From an uncultured Kineothrix sp. (GTDB lineage Bacteria > Bacillota > Clostridia > Lachnospirales > Lachnospiraceae), in NCBI GenBank assembly GCA_910588855.1, contig CAJUSR010000006.1, forward strand, positions 107,980 through 171,979: DNA of 64,000 nucleotides, in the 5' to 3' direction. The notes below the pieces were generated by a model. It was not told the DNA's origin. It ran no database searches and was given only the letters and a program-made list of their open reading frames with translations. The stretch's first letter is position 1. Each line of letters begins with the position of its first letter. A program made the translations under genes and the position numbers. Shown piece by piece: positions 27,422-35,036 of the stretch.

Positions 27422-29314
27422 TTATTCGCCCAAAGTTACCACAGCCGTTTTTCCGGCCGAAGCATGGATTCCCGTATGGAAAGAAAACTTTTTCCATTCT
27501 CCCGGCTCCGTAATAATGCACACTGTTGTAGCAGGATGCCCTGCTGCTTTGATTTTTTCTTTGCTAAACCGGATAAGCGGAGTCCCCGCTGCTACTTTTT
27601 CCCCTTCTTTTACCATATATTCAAATCCGTCGCCCTTCATATCTACCGTATCAATCCCTACATGGAGCAGGATTTCCATGCCGTTTTCCAGTTTCATGCC
27701 GCAGGCATGGCGGGATTCGTCCATCAATACCGATATAACGCCTTCTGCCGGCGCATAAAGAGTATCATTTTCCGGCACGATTGCAAGCCCTTCCCCCATT
27801 ATCCCTTCAGAAAAAACTCCGTCGCCTACTTCTTTCAGTTCAATTACCTCGCCGCTCAAAAAAGCTGTCCATTCCCCCACGCCCTTTCCGCTTGTTTCCG
27901 AAGCTGCCATTTTACGCTTTCCAGCCATAACGGTAAGAAGGAACGGTACGCCTGCAGCAATTGCCATGCATATTGCAAAGCTTGCCATATACTTAGGCTG
28001 GATGGACAAAATCCCCGGCAGCCCTCCGACCCCGATTGCATTTGCCGTAGTTCCCGTAGCCACACAAACGATTGCCGCACAGGCAGAACCTATCATACCG
28101 CAGACAAAAGGATAAGCAAATTTTAAATTTACACCGAAAATGGCAGGTTCCGTCACGCCAAGATAACAAGAAATACAAGCCGGTACGTTTACTTCCTGCG
28201 CCTCCGCATCTTTCCTTTGCAGGGCAATCATGCCAAGGACTGCAGACCCTTGTGCAATATTAGATAATGCAATCATAGGCCACAACATGGTTCCACCGTA
28301 ATCCGCTATAAGCTGCAAATCAATGGCATTGGACATATGGTGAAGCCCTGTGATGACAAGGGGCGCATATACAAAGCCGAAAATTGCACCGAAAATTACT
28401 TTAAACGAGCCTGTAATCCCTGCATACACTACGGAAGAAATGACAGAACCTATTTTCCATCCAATGGGCCCAAGGACGAAGTGCGCTGCGATTACCGAAA
28501 GCAGCAAGCTGCAGAACGGCACCACTATCATGGAAACCACCTGCGGTGTTATCTTACGGAAAAACCTCTCCAAATATACCAATGTAAACGCTGCCAAAAT
28601 AGCCGGTATTACCTGCGCCTGATAGCCAATCATATTTACCTGAAATCCGCCGAAATCCCATACCGGGATATCCCCCGCCGCAGTTCCTGCCACCGCATAA
28701 GCATTCAGCAGCTGCCCCGATACAAGTGTAAGCCCAAGGACAATGCCAAGCATTTGGGTGGTACCCATTTTCTTCGTCACCGACCAGCAGATGCCTACCG
28801 GCAGCATATGAAACACCGCTTCCCCTATCAGCCAGAGAAAACTATCAATCCCCGCCCAAAACTGGCTGATATCGCATAATGTTTTCGTTCCATTCTCGAA
28901 TAAGTACAAACTGTCGATACAGTTCCTAAACCCTAAAATCAAACCCCCTGTAATAATTGCCGGAATCAGCGGGGCGAATATTTCCGCCAGTGCCGTTACA
29001 ATCCTCTGCAGTACATTCTGATTTTGTTTTGCAGCCTGTTTTACCGCATCTTTAGATACCCCTTCAATCCCCGCTACCGCCACAAAATCATTATAGAAAT
29101 CCGACACCGTATTCCCGATGATTACTTGGAACTGCCCGGATTGGGTAAAGCTCCCCTTCACTACTTTCATCGCTTCTATCTTTTTTATATCTGCTTTTGC
29201 AGGGTCATTCAAAGCAAAGCGCATACGTGTCATACAATGTGACACTGCCGCAATGTTTCCCTTTCCCCCCACTAAGCTAAGAAGCTCTTTCGCGTCCTCC
29301 GCATATCTACCCAT
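27422..29314 (-). CDS. treP: PTS trehalose-type EIIBCA permease
   Basis: PTS permease of 630 aa: EIIB (phospho-Cys C27 in HCMTRMRFAL), EIIC (about 100-460), and fused EIIA (about 480-630, phospho-His in ILLHVGIDTV). EIIC segments match trehalose permeases closely: IPVWDFGGFQVNMIGYQAQV, VITGLHHMSNAIDLQLIA, YLGVTEPAIFGVNLKF and GVGGLPGILSI. Bacillus TreP lacks the fused EIIA, so this is a longer version. It is divergent from a TreR-like gene, and its promoter (TTGACA at 29399-29404, TATAAA at 29376-29381, minus strand) contains a TreR-like operator. No phosphotrehalase gene is nearby. Confidence 0.88.
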   Translation of the reverse strand: MGRYAEDAKELLSLVGGKGNIAAVSHCMTRMRFALNDPAKADIKKIEAMKVVKGSFTQSGQFQVIIGNTVSDFYNDFVAVAGIEGVSKDAVKQAAKQNQNVLQRIVTALAEIFAPLIPAIITGGLILGFRNCIDSLYLFENGTKTLCDISQFWAGIDSFLWLIGEAVFHMLPVGICWSVTKKMGTTQMLGIVLGLTLVSGQLLNAYAVAGTAAGDIPVWDFGGFQVNMIGYQAQVIPAILAAFTLVYLERFFRKITPQVVSMIVVPFCSLLLSVIAAHFVLGPIGWKIGSVISSVVYAGITGSFKVIFGAIFGFVYAPLVITGLHHMSNAIDLQLIADYGGTMLWPMIALSNIAQGSAVLGMIALQRKDAEAQEVNVPACISCYLGVTEPAIFGVNLKFAYPFVCGMIGSACAAIVCVATGTTANAIGVGGLPGILSIQPKYMASFAICMAIAAGVPFLLTVMAGKRKMAASETSGKGVGEWTAFLSGEVIELKEVGDGVFSEGIMGEGLAIVPENDTLYAPAEGVISVLMDESRHACGMKLENGMEILLHVGIDTVDMKGDGFEYMVKEGEKVAAGTPLIRFSKEKIKAAGHPATTVCIITEPGEWKKFSFHTGIHASAGKTAVVTLGE

Positions 29315-29347
29315 AAGTTATCCTCCTTCAAATAAAATAACCGCCTA

Positions 29348-29365
29348 AACTTGTTCAAACAAGTT
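29348..29365. promoter_or_regulatory. TreR-like operator O1
   Basis: AACTTGTTCAAACAAGTT, a near-perfect palindrome (8-base arms), just downstream of the treP -10 box on the minus strand, where a bound repressor would block transcription. Confidence 0.7.
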
Positions 29366-29375
29366 CTATGTTCTA

Positions 29376-29404
29376 TTTATACCACACTTGTTTAAACATG
29401 TCAA
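29376..29404 (-). promoter_or_regulatory. treP promoter with embedded operator O2
   Basis: Minus-strand TTGACA (29404-29399), 17-base spacer, TATAAA (29381-29376). The palindrome ACTTGTTTAAACATGT (29386-29401) fills the spacer. Confidence 0.75.
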
Positions 29405-29438
29405 CACTTTTATGGAAATATTACTTTCAAGGGCTCCA

Positions 29439-29490
29439 TTGACAAAAAAATCCCATGCACTATAATAAAACCATAATGTTTAAACAAGGA
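29439..29490 (+). promoter_or_regulatory. treR promoter with operator O3
   Basis: TTGACA (29439-29444), 16-base spacer, TATAAT (29461-29466), then ATGTTTAAACAAGG (29477-29490) at the expected transcription start. The operator position implies that the regulator represses its own gene. Confidence 0.75.
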
Positions 29491-29507
29491 CAACGGGGGG
29501 TTTTCCT

Positions 29508-30239
29508 ATGCCAAAAGCCAAATATAACGACATCTATAAAGACTTAAAAGCCAGAATTGAAAACGGGGAATATGAATTTCAGGAACTTCTTCCTTCCGAA
29601 AACCAGTTAATCCTCAATTACGGATGTTCCCGCAATACCGTCCGCCGCGCCATCAGCACCCTTGTCATGGACGGCTATGTCCAAACCATGCAGGGAAAAG
29701 GCGTACGCAATATCTTTGTACCAACCCAGCAGGCTTCTTTCACTCTGGGAGGAATCGAATCTTTCAAAGAATCCGCTCTGCGCAATCATCAAACCCCCAT
29801 TACGAAGGTCATCTGTTTTACCGAACTGACCGCCGATGGGAAAATTGCAAAAAAAACCGGGTTTGCACCCGGTTCCCGCCTTTACTATCTACAGCGCCTT
29901 CATTATTTGGATGATAAGGCCTTAATCCTCAACCATAATTACTTTTTAAAGGATGTAGTCACTTCCCTGACTCCGGAAATTGCGGAAAATTCCATTTATG
30001 AATATCTGGAAAACACCTTGCACATTTCCATTGTCACTAGCAAGCGCATTATGACCGTAGAAAAAATGACTCAAATAGATGAAAAATATCTTAATCTTGG
30101 CGATTATAACTGTCTCGCTGTTGTCAGTAGCCAGACCTATAACAGCGACGGGATTATGTTTGAATACACCCAGTCCCGCCATAGGCCCGATTATTTCCGC
30201 TTTCAGGATAACGCAACACGGCGGCCATTATCCCACTGA
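29508..30239 (+). CDS. treR: GntR/HutC-family repressor, TreR-like
   Basis: Repressor of 243 aa. The N-terminal winged helix (about 1-70) has IYKDLKARIENGEY...LLPSENQLILNYGCSRNTVRRAISTLVMDGYV. The C-terminal UTRA ligand domain includes GGIESFKESA, ENSIYEYLENTLHISI, and the ending EYTQSRHRPDYFRFQDNATR. These segments resemble Bacillus TreR, which binds trehalose 6-phosphate. The start follows GGGGGG. Three copies of a TTGTTTAAACAA-like palindrome lie between this gene and the divergent PTS gene, fitting control of both. The true inducer is not proved. Confidence 0.9.
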   Translation: MPKAKYNDIYKDLKARIENGEYEFQELLPSENQLILNYGCSRNTVRRAISTLVMDGYVQTMQGKGVRNIFVPTQQASFTLGGIESFKESALRNHQTPITKVICFTELTADGKIAKKTGFAPGSRLYYLQRLHYLDDKALILNHNYFLKDVVTSLTPEIAENSIYEYLENTLHISIVTSKRIMTVEKMTQIDEKYLNLGDYNCLAVVSSQTYNSDGIMFEYTQSRHRPDYFRFQDNATRRPLSH

Positions 30240-30256
30240 CCGCCGTGCCATTTTAT
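30217..30256 (+). terminator. Terminator of treR
   Basis: CACGGCGG (30217-30224) / CCGCCGTG (30240-30247) across the treR stop codon, then a T-rich stretch (CCATTTTATATTT). Convergent with the oleate hydratase gene. Confidence 0.55.
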
Positions 30257-30312
30257 ATTTCGTTGCCCTTGCTTTTCAAACCCGCTTTTCACAAGAACGG
30301 AATAAGATAAAT

Positions 30313-32292
30313 TTAAATCATCCCATCTTTTAACACATTATAATCGCGCAATACTTTTTCCACTACCGTTCCTTTCACTACGCGCAAAATCGGTTTTTTC
30401 AGCGGATTCAACAATGCGGGCAGTTCAATTTCCAAAGGCGATTTGCCATCCATAAGTTTTACGCTGCTGCCCAGCAATTCGCGGATATCATAGACGCTGC
30501 CCCATACCTCCGGAACACCCCTGTCCACATGAAGCAATCCGTAAACCGCTTCCATAGCCGTCCTTACCGAATACTCCGTGGTAAATACCGTATCCCTGGG
30601 CGTCTGAGCAAATTGCCCCAAAAAAGCAAAGTTCACACAGCCATCCGGAATAACATCCGGCCTGTCCCCTTTTGCCCTTGGCATGAAAAATGCCGTAATA
30701 TAGGGCATCATGGTCGGAACACAAACTGCACTGTTTTCGGCCAGTTCCGGAATCTGTTCTTCCGGAACGCCCAGATGGTAAAGCCATTCTTCCGTAATTT
30801 CTTTTCCGGTACACTCTTTCATAGGCTTTTTGATAAAATCGCCCGGTACGTCCGTAAACAATCCATATACCCAGACGCATACCTTATCTTTATCCTGCTC
30901 CTTAAATTGCCCCTGCCGGTTAATCGTCCAGCTCATCAACCAACTGGAATCCTGACAGCTTACAATCCCTCCGGTCACCACTTTGCCGCTTTTCGGGTCA
31001 CGTTTGCAGATGTTGGTAATATAAGGAAGAATTTTGTCATCCAATGTGGTCACAGTGGCTGATTCCCAATTTGTCTTTGCTACATCCGAGCAGAATTTTT
31101 CAGGATGCCCGAATGCCTTATCCTGCTTCGCAATATTTTTCCACAAGTTCCAACAGCCGCTGGTCCTTACTTCCGCATCCCCATTAGGGGCATGGTTTTG
31201 ATCCCCATATATGGTGCCTTCCGTACAGCTTCCGTTAGTGACAAATACAAGGTCGTTTTCCGTCAGCATGATTCCTTTTTCCACGCCCTTTATCCTGCAC
31301 TCCAATGCTTTCGCAATTTTTTTGTCGTTTTTAAATTCAAAAATTACATTTGTCACTTCCGTATTAAACTGGAAGTCCACACCCGCCTCTTCCAGATATT
31401 TCTGCATAGGCAATATCAATGATTCATATTGGTTATACTTTGTGAACTTCAATGCGCTGAAATCCGGCAGCCCTGCAATATGGTGGATAAACCGCTGGAA
31501 ATAAAGCTTCATCTCCAAAGCGCTATGCCAGTTTTCAAATGCAAACATTGTCCTCCAATACAACCAGAAAGTAGAATCAAACACTTCCTCGTCAAAAAAA
31601 TCTTCAATCGTCTTATCATATAAGTCTTCATCTTTGGTCATAAACAACTTCATAATTTCCATGCAGCCCTTCTGGCTTAAGTTGAACTTCCCGTCCGTAT
31701 GGGCATCTTCCCCTCTGTTTACGGTTGCACGGCACAAAGAATAATTCGGGTCTTCCTTGTTCAGCCAATAATATTCGTCCAATACGGATGCTCCCGGCGT
31801 TTCCAGAGAAGGAATGCTCCGGAACAAATCCCAAAGGCACTCAAAATGATCTTCCATCTCCCTTCCGCCGCGCATGATATATCCCCTTGTAGCATCGTAA
31901 ATGCCGTCGCAGGCTCCCCCTGCAATATCCATCGCCTCTAATATATGAATGTGGGAACCCGGCATCTGCCCGTCGCGTACTAAGAAACAAGCTGCTGCCA
32001 AAGAAGCCAGGCCACCACCTACCAAATATGCATTTTTCTCATCCACTCCCTCCGGCTTCCGGGGCCTTGCAAAAGCTTCATAATTTCCATTCGTATAATA
32101 AATCCCTTTTTCATTCTTTTCCTGTTTCCCGATTTCCGTATTCCTATATTCCTGCTCCTGCCGTTTTACGGCTGCCGCTCCCTGATTTTCCTTTTTTTCT
32201 CCCCTTTTGTTCTTTTTTGCCACGACTGCCGCCGCTCCTGCTCCTGCCGCTATTGCTGCCATACCGATTCCTATATTCTTTTTACTTGCCAT
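30313..32292 (-). CDS. ohyA: Oleate hydratase (MCRA family) with N-terminal extension
   Basis: FAD-dependent fatty acid hydratase, 659 aa; family members add water to the cis-9 double bond of unsaturated fatty acids to give 10-hydroxy acids. The Rossmann motif is YLVGGGLASLAAACFLVRDG. Further family marks are RGGREMEDHFECLWDLFRSIPSLE, FAFENWHSALEMKLYFQRF and the late QFAQTPRDTVFTTEYSVR. Unlike the usual protein, which starts near YYTNGNYEAFARP, this one has about 65 extra residues: an Ala/Gly-rich hydrophobic helix (IGIGMAAIAAGAGAAAVVAKK) and a charged linker, which could tether it to the membrane. ATG at 32292 is 8 bases after AGGAG. A TetR gene lies upstream. Confidence 0.93.
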   Translation of the reverse strand: MASKKNIGIGMAAIAAGAGAAAVVAKKNKRGEKKENQGAAAVKRQEQEYRNTEIGKQEKNEKGIYYTNGNYEAFARPRKPEGVDEKNAYLVGGGLASLAAACFLVRDGQMPGSHIHILEAMDIAGGACDGIYDATRGYIMRGGREMEDHFECLWDLFRSIPSLETPGASVLDEYYWLNKEDPNYSLCRATVNRGEDAHTDGKFNLSQKGCMEIMKLFMTKDEDLYDKTIEDFFDEEVFDSTFWLYWRTMFAFENWHSALEMKLYFQRFIHHIAGLPDFSALKFTKYNQYESLILPMQKYLEEAGVDFQFNTEVTNVIFEFKNDKKIAKALECRIKGVEKGIMLTENDLVFVTNGSCTEGTIYGDQNHAPNGDAEVRTSGCWNLWKNIAKQDKAFGHPEKFCSDVAKTNWESATVTTLDDKILPYITNICKRDPKSGKVVTGGIVSCQDSSWLMSWTINRQGQFKEQDKDKVCVWVYGLFTDVPGDFIKKPMKECTGKEITEEWLYHLGVPEEQIPELAENSAVCVPTMMPYITAFFMPRAKGDRPDVIPDGCVNFAFLGQFAQTPRDTVFTTEYSVRTAMEAVYGLLHVDRGVPEVWGSVYDIRELLGSSVKLMDGKSPLEIELPALLNPLKKPILRVVKGTVVEKVLRDYNVLKDGMI

Positions 32293-32356
32293 GTCCATAT
32301 CTCCTTTCCTTTGTCATGGACTCATATTACCCCTTTCTTCCCTGCTCCGCCACTTA

Positions 32357-32401
32357 CAAAACGGGCAGGATGATAAAAAACTTATCATTCCGCCCGTTTT
32401 G
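32357..32401 (-). terminator. Terminator between tetR and ohyA
   Basis: CAAAACGGGCAGGATGATAA (32357-32376) pairs with TTATCATTCCGCCCGTTTTG (32382-32401) with a 5-base loop and one mismatch. It separates the two genes into distinct transcripts. Confidence 0.75.
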
Positions 32402-32420
32402 TTAAAAATAATTCCGGCAA

Positions 32421-32987
32421 TCAATCTTTCTTCACTTGTTCAAAGTTATGGATGGAGTTGGTAATATTTCCGCGAAGCGCAATACTCATCTTTTCCACAA
32501 GCTCCTTATAGTCGCCTTTCATCCCGCCCCCAATCCAATCAAGCATAATCCCTACAAACCCATATTTATAAAACTCTGCAATAAATACTTTATCTTCCGC
32601 TTCCAAGCTGCTTCCCTGGCTCTTTTCCTCTACTACGCCCGAAATCAAGCCATAGGTAAGTTTGTACAAATAGCTCTCAATCCTTTCCCGGCTGACGCAC
32701 CGGTATACATTCAGGATAAAGGGCTTATTCTCAATTACCGCCTCGAATATCTGGCATATCCCTTCCTGCCATGTATCATACGTTTTCTTTCCCTGCAATG
32801 CCCTTTTCCCATCTTCCACGCATACCCACTCAACCAAATCATAAATATCCTTAAAGTGGTAATAAAAAGTCATCCGGCTGATACCGCAGTCATCCGTTAA
32901 ATCGTTGATTGTTATTTTGTCCAATTGCTTATGCATAAGAAGCTTTTTCAGCGACGCCTCCAAAGCCAGCTTTGTCATATTCGCCAT
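32421..32987 (-). CDS. TetR-family regulator
   Basis: Regulator of 188 aa. The N-terminal helix-turn-helix is typical: ALEASLKKLLMHKQLDKITINDLTDDCGISRMTFYYHFKDIYDLVEWV, with the recognition helix around SRMTFYYHF. The C-terminal part (GICQIFEAVIENKPFILNVYRCV...GFVGIMLDWIGGGMKGD) is of the DhaS/TetR_C type. It lies upstream of oleate hydratase on the same strand with a terminator between them, and 26 bases from the glutamine synthetase stop. Control of the hydratase by fatty acids is plausible from position only. Confidence 0.85.
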   Translation of the reverse strand: MANMTKLALEASLKKLLMHKQLDKITINDLTDDCGISRMTFYYHFKDIYDLVEWVCVEDGKRALQGKKTYDTWQEGICQIFEAVIENKPFILNVYRCVSRERIESYLYKLTYGLISGVVEEKSQGSSLEAEDKVFIAEFYKYGFVGIMLDWIGGGMKGDYKELVEKMSIALRGNITNSIHNFEQVKKD

Positions 32988-33013
32988 ACTACCCTCTGCC
33001 TTACCAATTTCTT

Positions 33014-34444
33014 TTACAAATCATAGTACATTTTAAATTCCGCCGGGTTCGGAATCTGCTCCAGCTTCTTTAATTCCGCCCTCTTGCGCGCTACCCACAC
33101 ATCAATTAAACGTTGCGGGAACACACCTCCCTTTGTCAGATACTCATGGTCCGCTTCCAATGCGTCCAAAGCTTCTCCCAAAGATTTGGGCAGCCCTTTG
33201 ATTTTCTTCTGCTCCTCTTCCGATAAAGTATATAAGTTGAAATCATAAGGGCCCCAGCCGTTTTCTGCGGGGTCAATCTGGTTTTCAATGCCGTCCAGCC
33301 CTGCCATTAAAATTGCGGCATACGCATAATAAGGATTTGCCGTTGCGTCCGGGTTGCGCAGCTCAAACCTCTTTGTTTCCGGCGATTTGGCATATGCCGG
33401 AATACGTATAACGGCGCTTCTGTTTGAAGTCGCATAACCAATCGTTACCGGCGCTTCGTATCCCGGAACAAGCCGTTTAAAGGAATTGGTAGACGGATTC
33501 GTGAACGCACACAAAGATGCGATATGTTTCAGCAGACCGCCAATAAAATAATGGGCTGTCCGGCTCAACCCGGAATAGCCTTCCTTGTCGTAAAACAAAG
33601 GCTTCCCGTCTTTGAGCAGCAGCATATGCACATGCATACCGCTCCCCGCTTCCTGATAAATCGGTTTCGGAAGGAAGGTAGCTGTCTTGCCCTCCTGCGC
33701 CGCCATATTTTTAATAATATATTTGATAATCATGGTATTGTCTGCCATAGCAGGCATATCCGCCAGCTCTACCTCTATTTCCATCTGTCCGGGCCCACCT
33801 ACTTCATGATGATGATATTTTACTTTAATGCCCCAATCTTCCATCATCATACACATCCGGCTGCGCAAATCATAGCCCACATCCTGTGGCGCCGCCACAT
33901 GATAACCGCCCTTATAAGGCACCTCATACCCGTTGTTGCCTGCTGTATCCAGGCTGCAGTTCCAGTCCGCCTGCCTTGTGTCAATCCGGTACCCGCATTG
34001 CTGCGGCGTTACCTCATAACGGGCGCTGTCAAACAAATAAAATTCAAATTCGGGCCCGATTACCATCCGATCCGCAATACCGCTTTCCTTCATATATTCC
34101 ATTGCCCGCAGGCTTACATTCTTCGGATACTGGTCAAACGGCTTGTTTTCCCCTTTCCCTATCGTGCATACATTCCCACACATCGTCAATGTGGGAACCG
34201 CCGCAAACGGATCCACATACGCGGTTTCCGCATCCGGCAGAAAAACCATATCGCTCTTTTCAATAGGGGCATATCCATAATTAGAGCCGTCAAATCCAAT
34301 GCCATAGGTGAAGGTATCCTCCCCGAAACGCTCCACGGGAATCGTAATATGCCTCCATCGGCCGTCGATATCCGCCATCTTAAAGTCTATCATACGGATT
34401 TGTTTCTCTTCACATAGCTTCTTAATCTTTCCAATCTTATCCAT
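33014..34444 (-). CDS. glnA: Glutamine synthetase type I
   Basis: ATP-dependent ligation of ammonia to glutamate, 476 aa, cytoplasmic dodecamer in the family. Visible marks: GFDGSNYGYAPIEKSDM (N-terminal beta-grasp/active site), GPEFEFYLFD (metal Glu), HHHEVGGPGQMEIEV, KPIYQEAGSGMHVHM (ATP-binding loop), NRSAVIRIPAY and RFELRNPDATANPYYAYAAILMAG. The adenylylation-site position reads NLYTLSEEE. ATG at 34444 follows GGAAGG; the longer frame adds 24 codons with no site. An extended -10 promoter (TGGTATAAT, 34618-34610) lies 166 bases upstream, with a small hairpin in the leader. Confidence 0.95.
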   Translation of the reverse strand: MDKIGKIKKLCEEKQIRMIDFKMADIDGRWRHITIPVERFGEDTFTYGIGFDGSNYGYAPIEKSDMVFLPDAETAYVDPFAAVPTLTMCGNVCTIGKGENKPFDQYPKNVSLRAMEYMKESGIADRMVIGPEFEFYLFDSARYEVTPQQCGYRIDTRQADWNCSLDTAGNNGYEVPYKGGYHVAAPQDVGYDLRSRMCMMMEDWGIKVKYHHHEVGGPGQMEIEVELADMPAMADNTMIIKYIIKNMAAQEGKTATFLPKPIYQEAGSGMHVHMLLLKDGKPLFYDKEGYSGLSRTAHYFIGGLLKHIASLCAFTNPSTNSFKRLVPGYEAPVTIGYATSNRSAVIRIPAYAKSPETKRFELRNPDATANPYYAYAAILMAGLDGIENQIDPAENGWGPYDFNLYTLSEEEQKKIKGLPKSLGEALDALEADHEYLTKGGVFPQRLIDVWVARKRAELKKLEQIPNPAEFKMYYDL

Positions 34445-34609
34445 AACCCAATCCTTCCTTACCGCATATCTTACCCTATTGCCCTTCTCCTTCCGGTAAA
34501 ACCTATGCCAATCCATCGTTTTTCATTGCCTATGCATCAGCCCGTTTACGCCCTGATACACCCGTACCCTAATGTGTTATGCTCTGGTGCAGACATAACG
34601 TCTATCCAT

Positions 34610-34618
34610 ATTATACCA
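34610..34618 (-). promoter_or_regulatory. Extended -10 promoter candidate for glnA
   Basis: Minus strand TGGTATAAT. The -35 region (TGTAGG) is weak, as is usual with an extended -10. The leader contains GTTATG...CATAAC. Confidence 0.45.
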
Positions 34619-34654
34619 CATCCCCTTCTATTCCTACACTATTCTTTTTCTTTT

Positions 34655-34835
34655 CCCTTACGTAATTTAACAACCCTGCGGCAAGCAACGGAGCATCAAA
34701 CTTGCAACGCTGCCAAGCAGCGGGGTATATGACCCTCGCGATAGTCGCCAAATGTGCTACCCACCTGGCTCGTCGCCCACGGGAATCCATTTTCATAGAC
34801 GGCATTGCGGGCAGTGGATTCCGCAAGCAAAATCC
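34655..34835. other. Structured non-coding segment upstream of glnA
   Basis: About 180 bases in the 592-base gap between glnA and the surface-protein gene. Several short stems sit close together: CGCTGC-CAA-GCAGCG (34708-34722), GGGT/ACCC (34723-34735), and GGAATCCA (34782-34789) with TGGATTCC (34815-34822). GC content is clearly above the AT-rich flanks. A 71-codon minus-strand frame covers it but has no convincing ribosome site. It may be a dispersed repeat or a structured RNA; I do not recognise it. Confidence 0.35.
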
Positions 34836-35036
34836 TTGATAATATCAGTGAGGAATGTGGAAAAATATTTTAAAAAATAATATTAAAAGGTTAAAAGAAT
34901 ATTTGGTAATTACTTCCATTTTTATAAAAACAAAGTATAATTATAACAAATGGATTTACTTTATAGGTGCAAATCGAAAAGGGGGAGCCTCCCTATTCGA
35001 TTTCAAATGATGTATTTTACAAAGGAGGTATCATGG

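Noticed and set aside
33524..34417. 297-codon antisense frame inside glnA
   Set aside because: Rich in His/Ile/Arg as expected of an antisense shadow; glnA is certain.
34611..34826. 71-codon minus-strand frame upstream of glnA
   Set aside because: No good ribosome site and it runs over several stem-loops; treated as non-coding, though kept as a finding.
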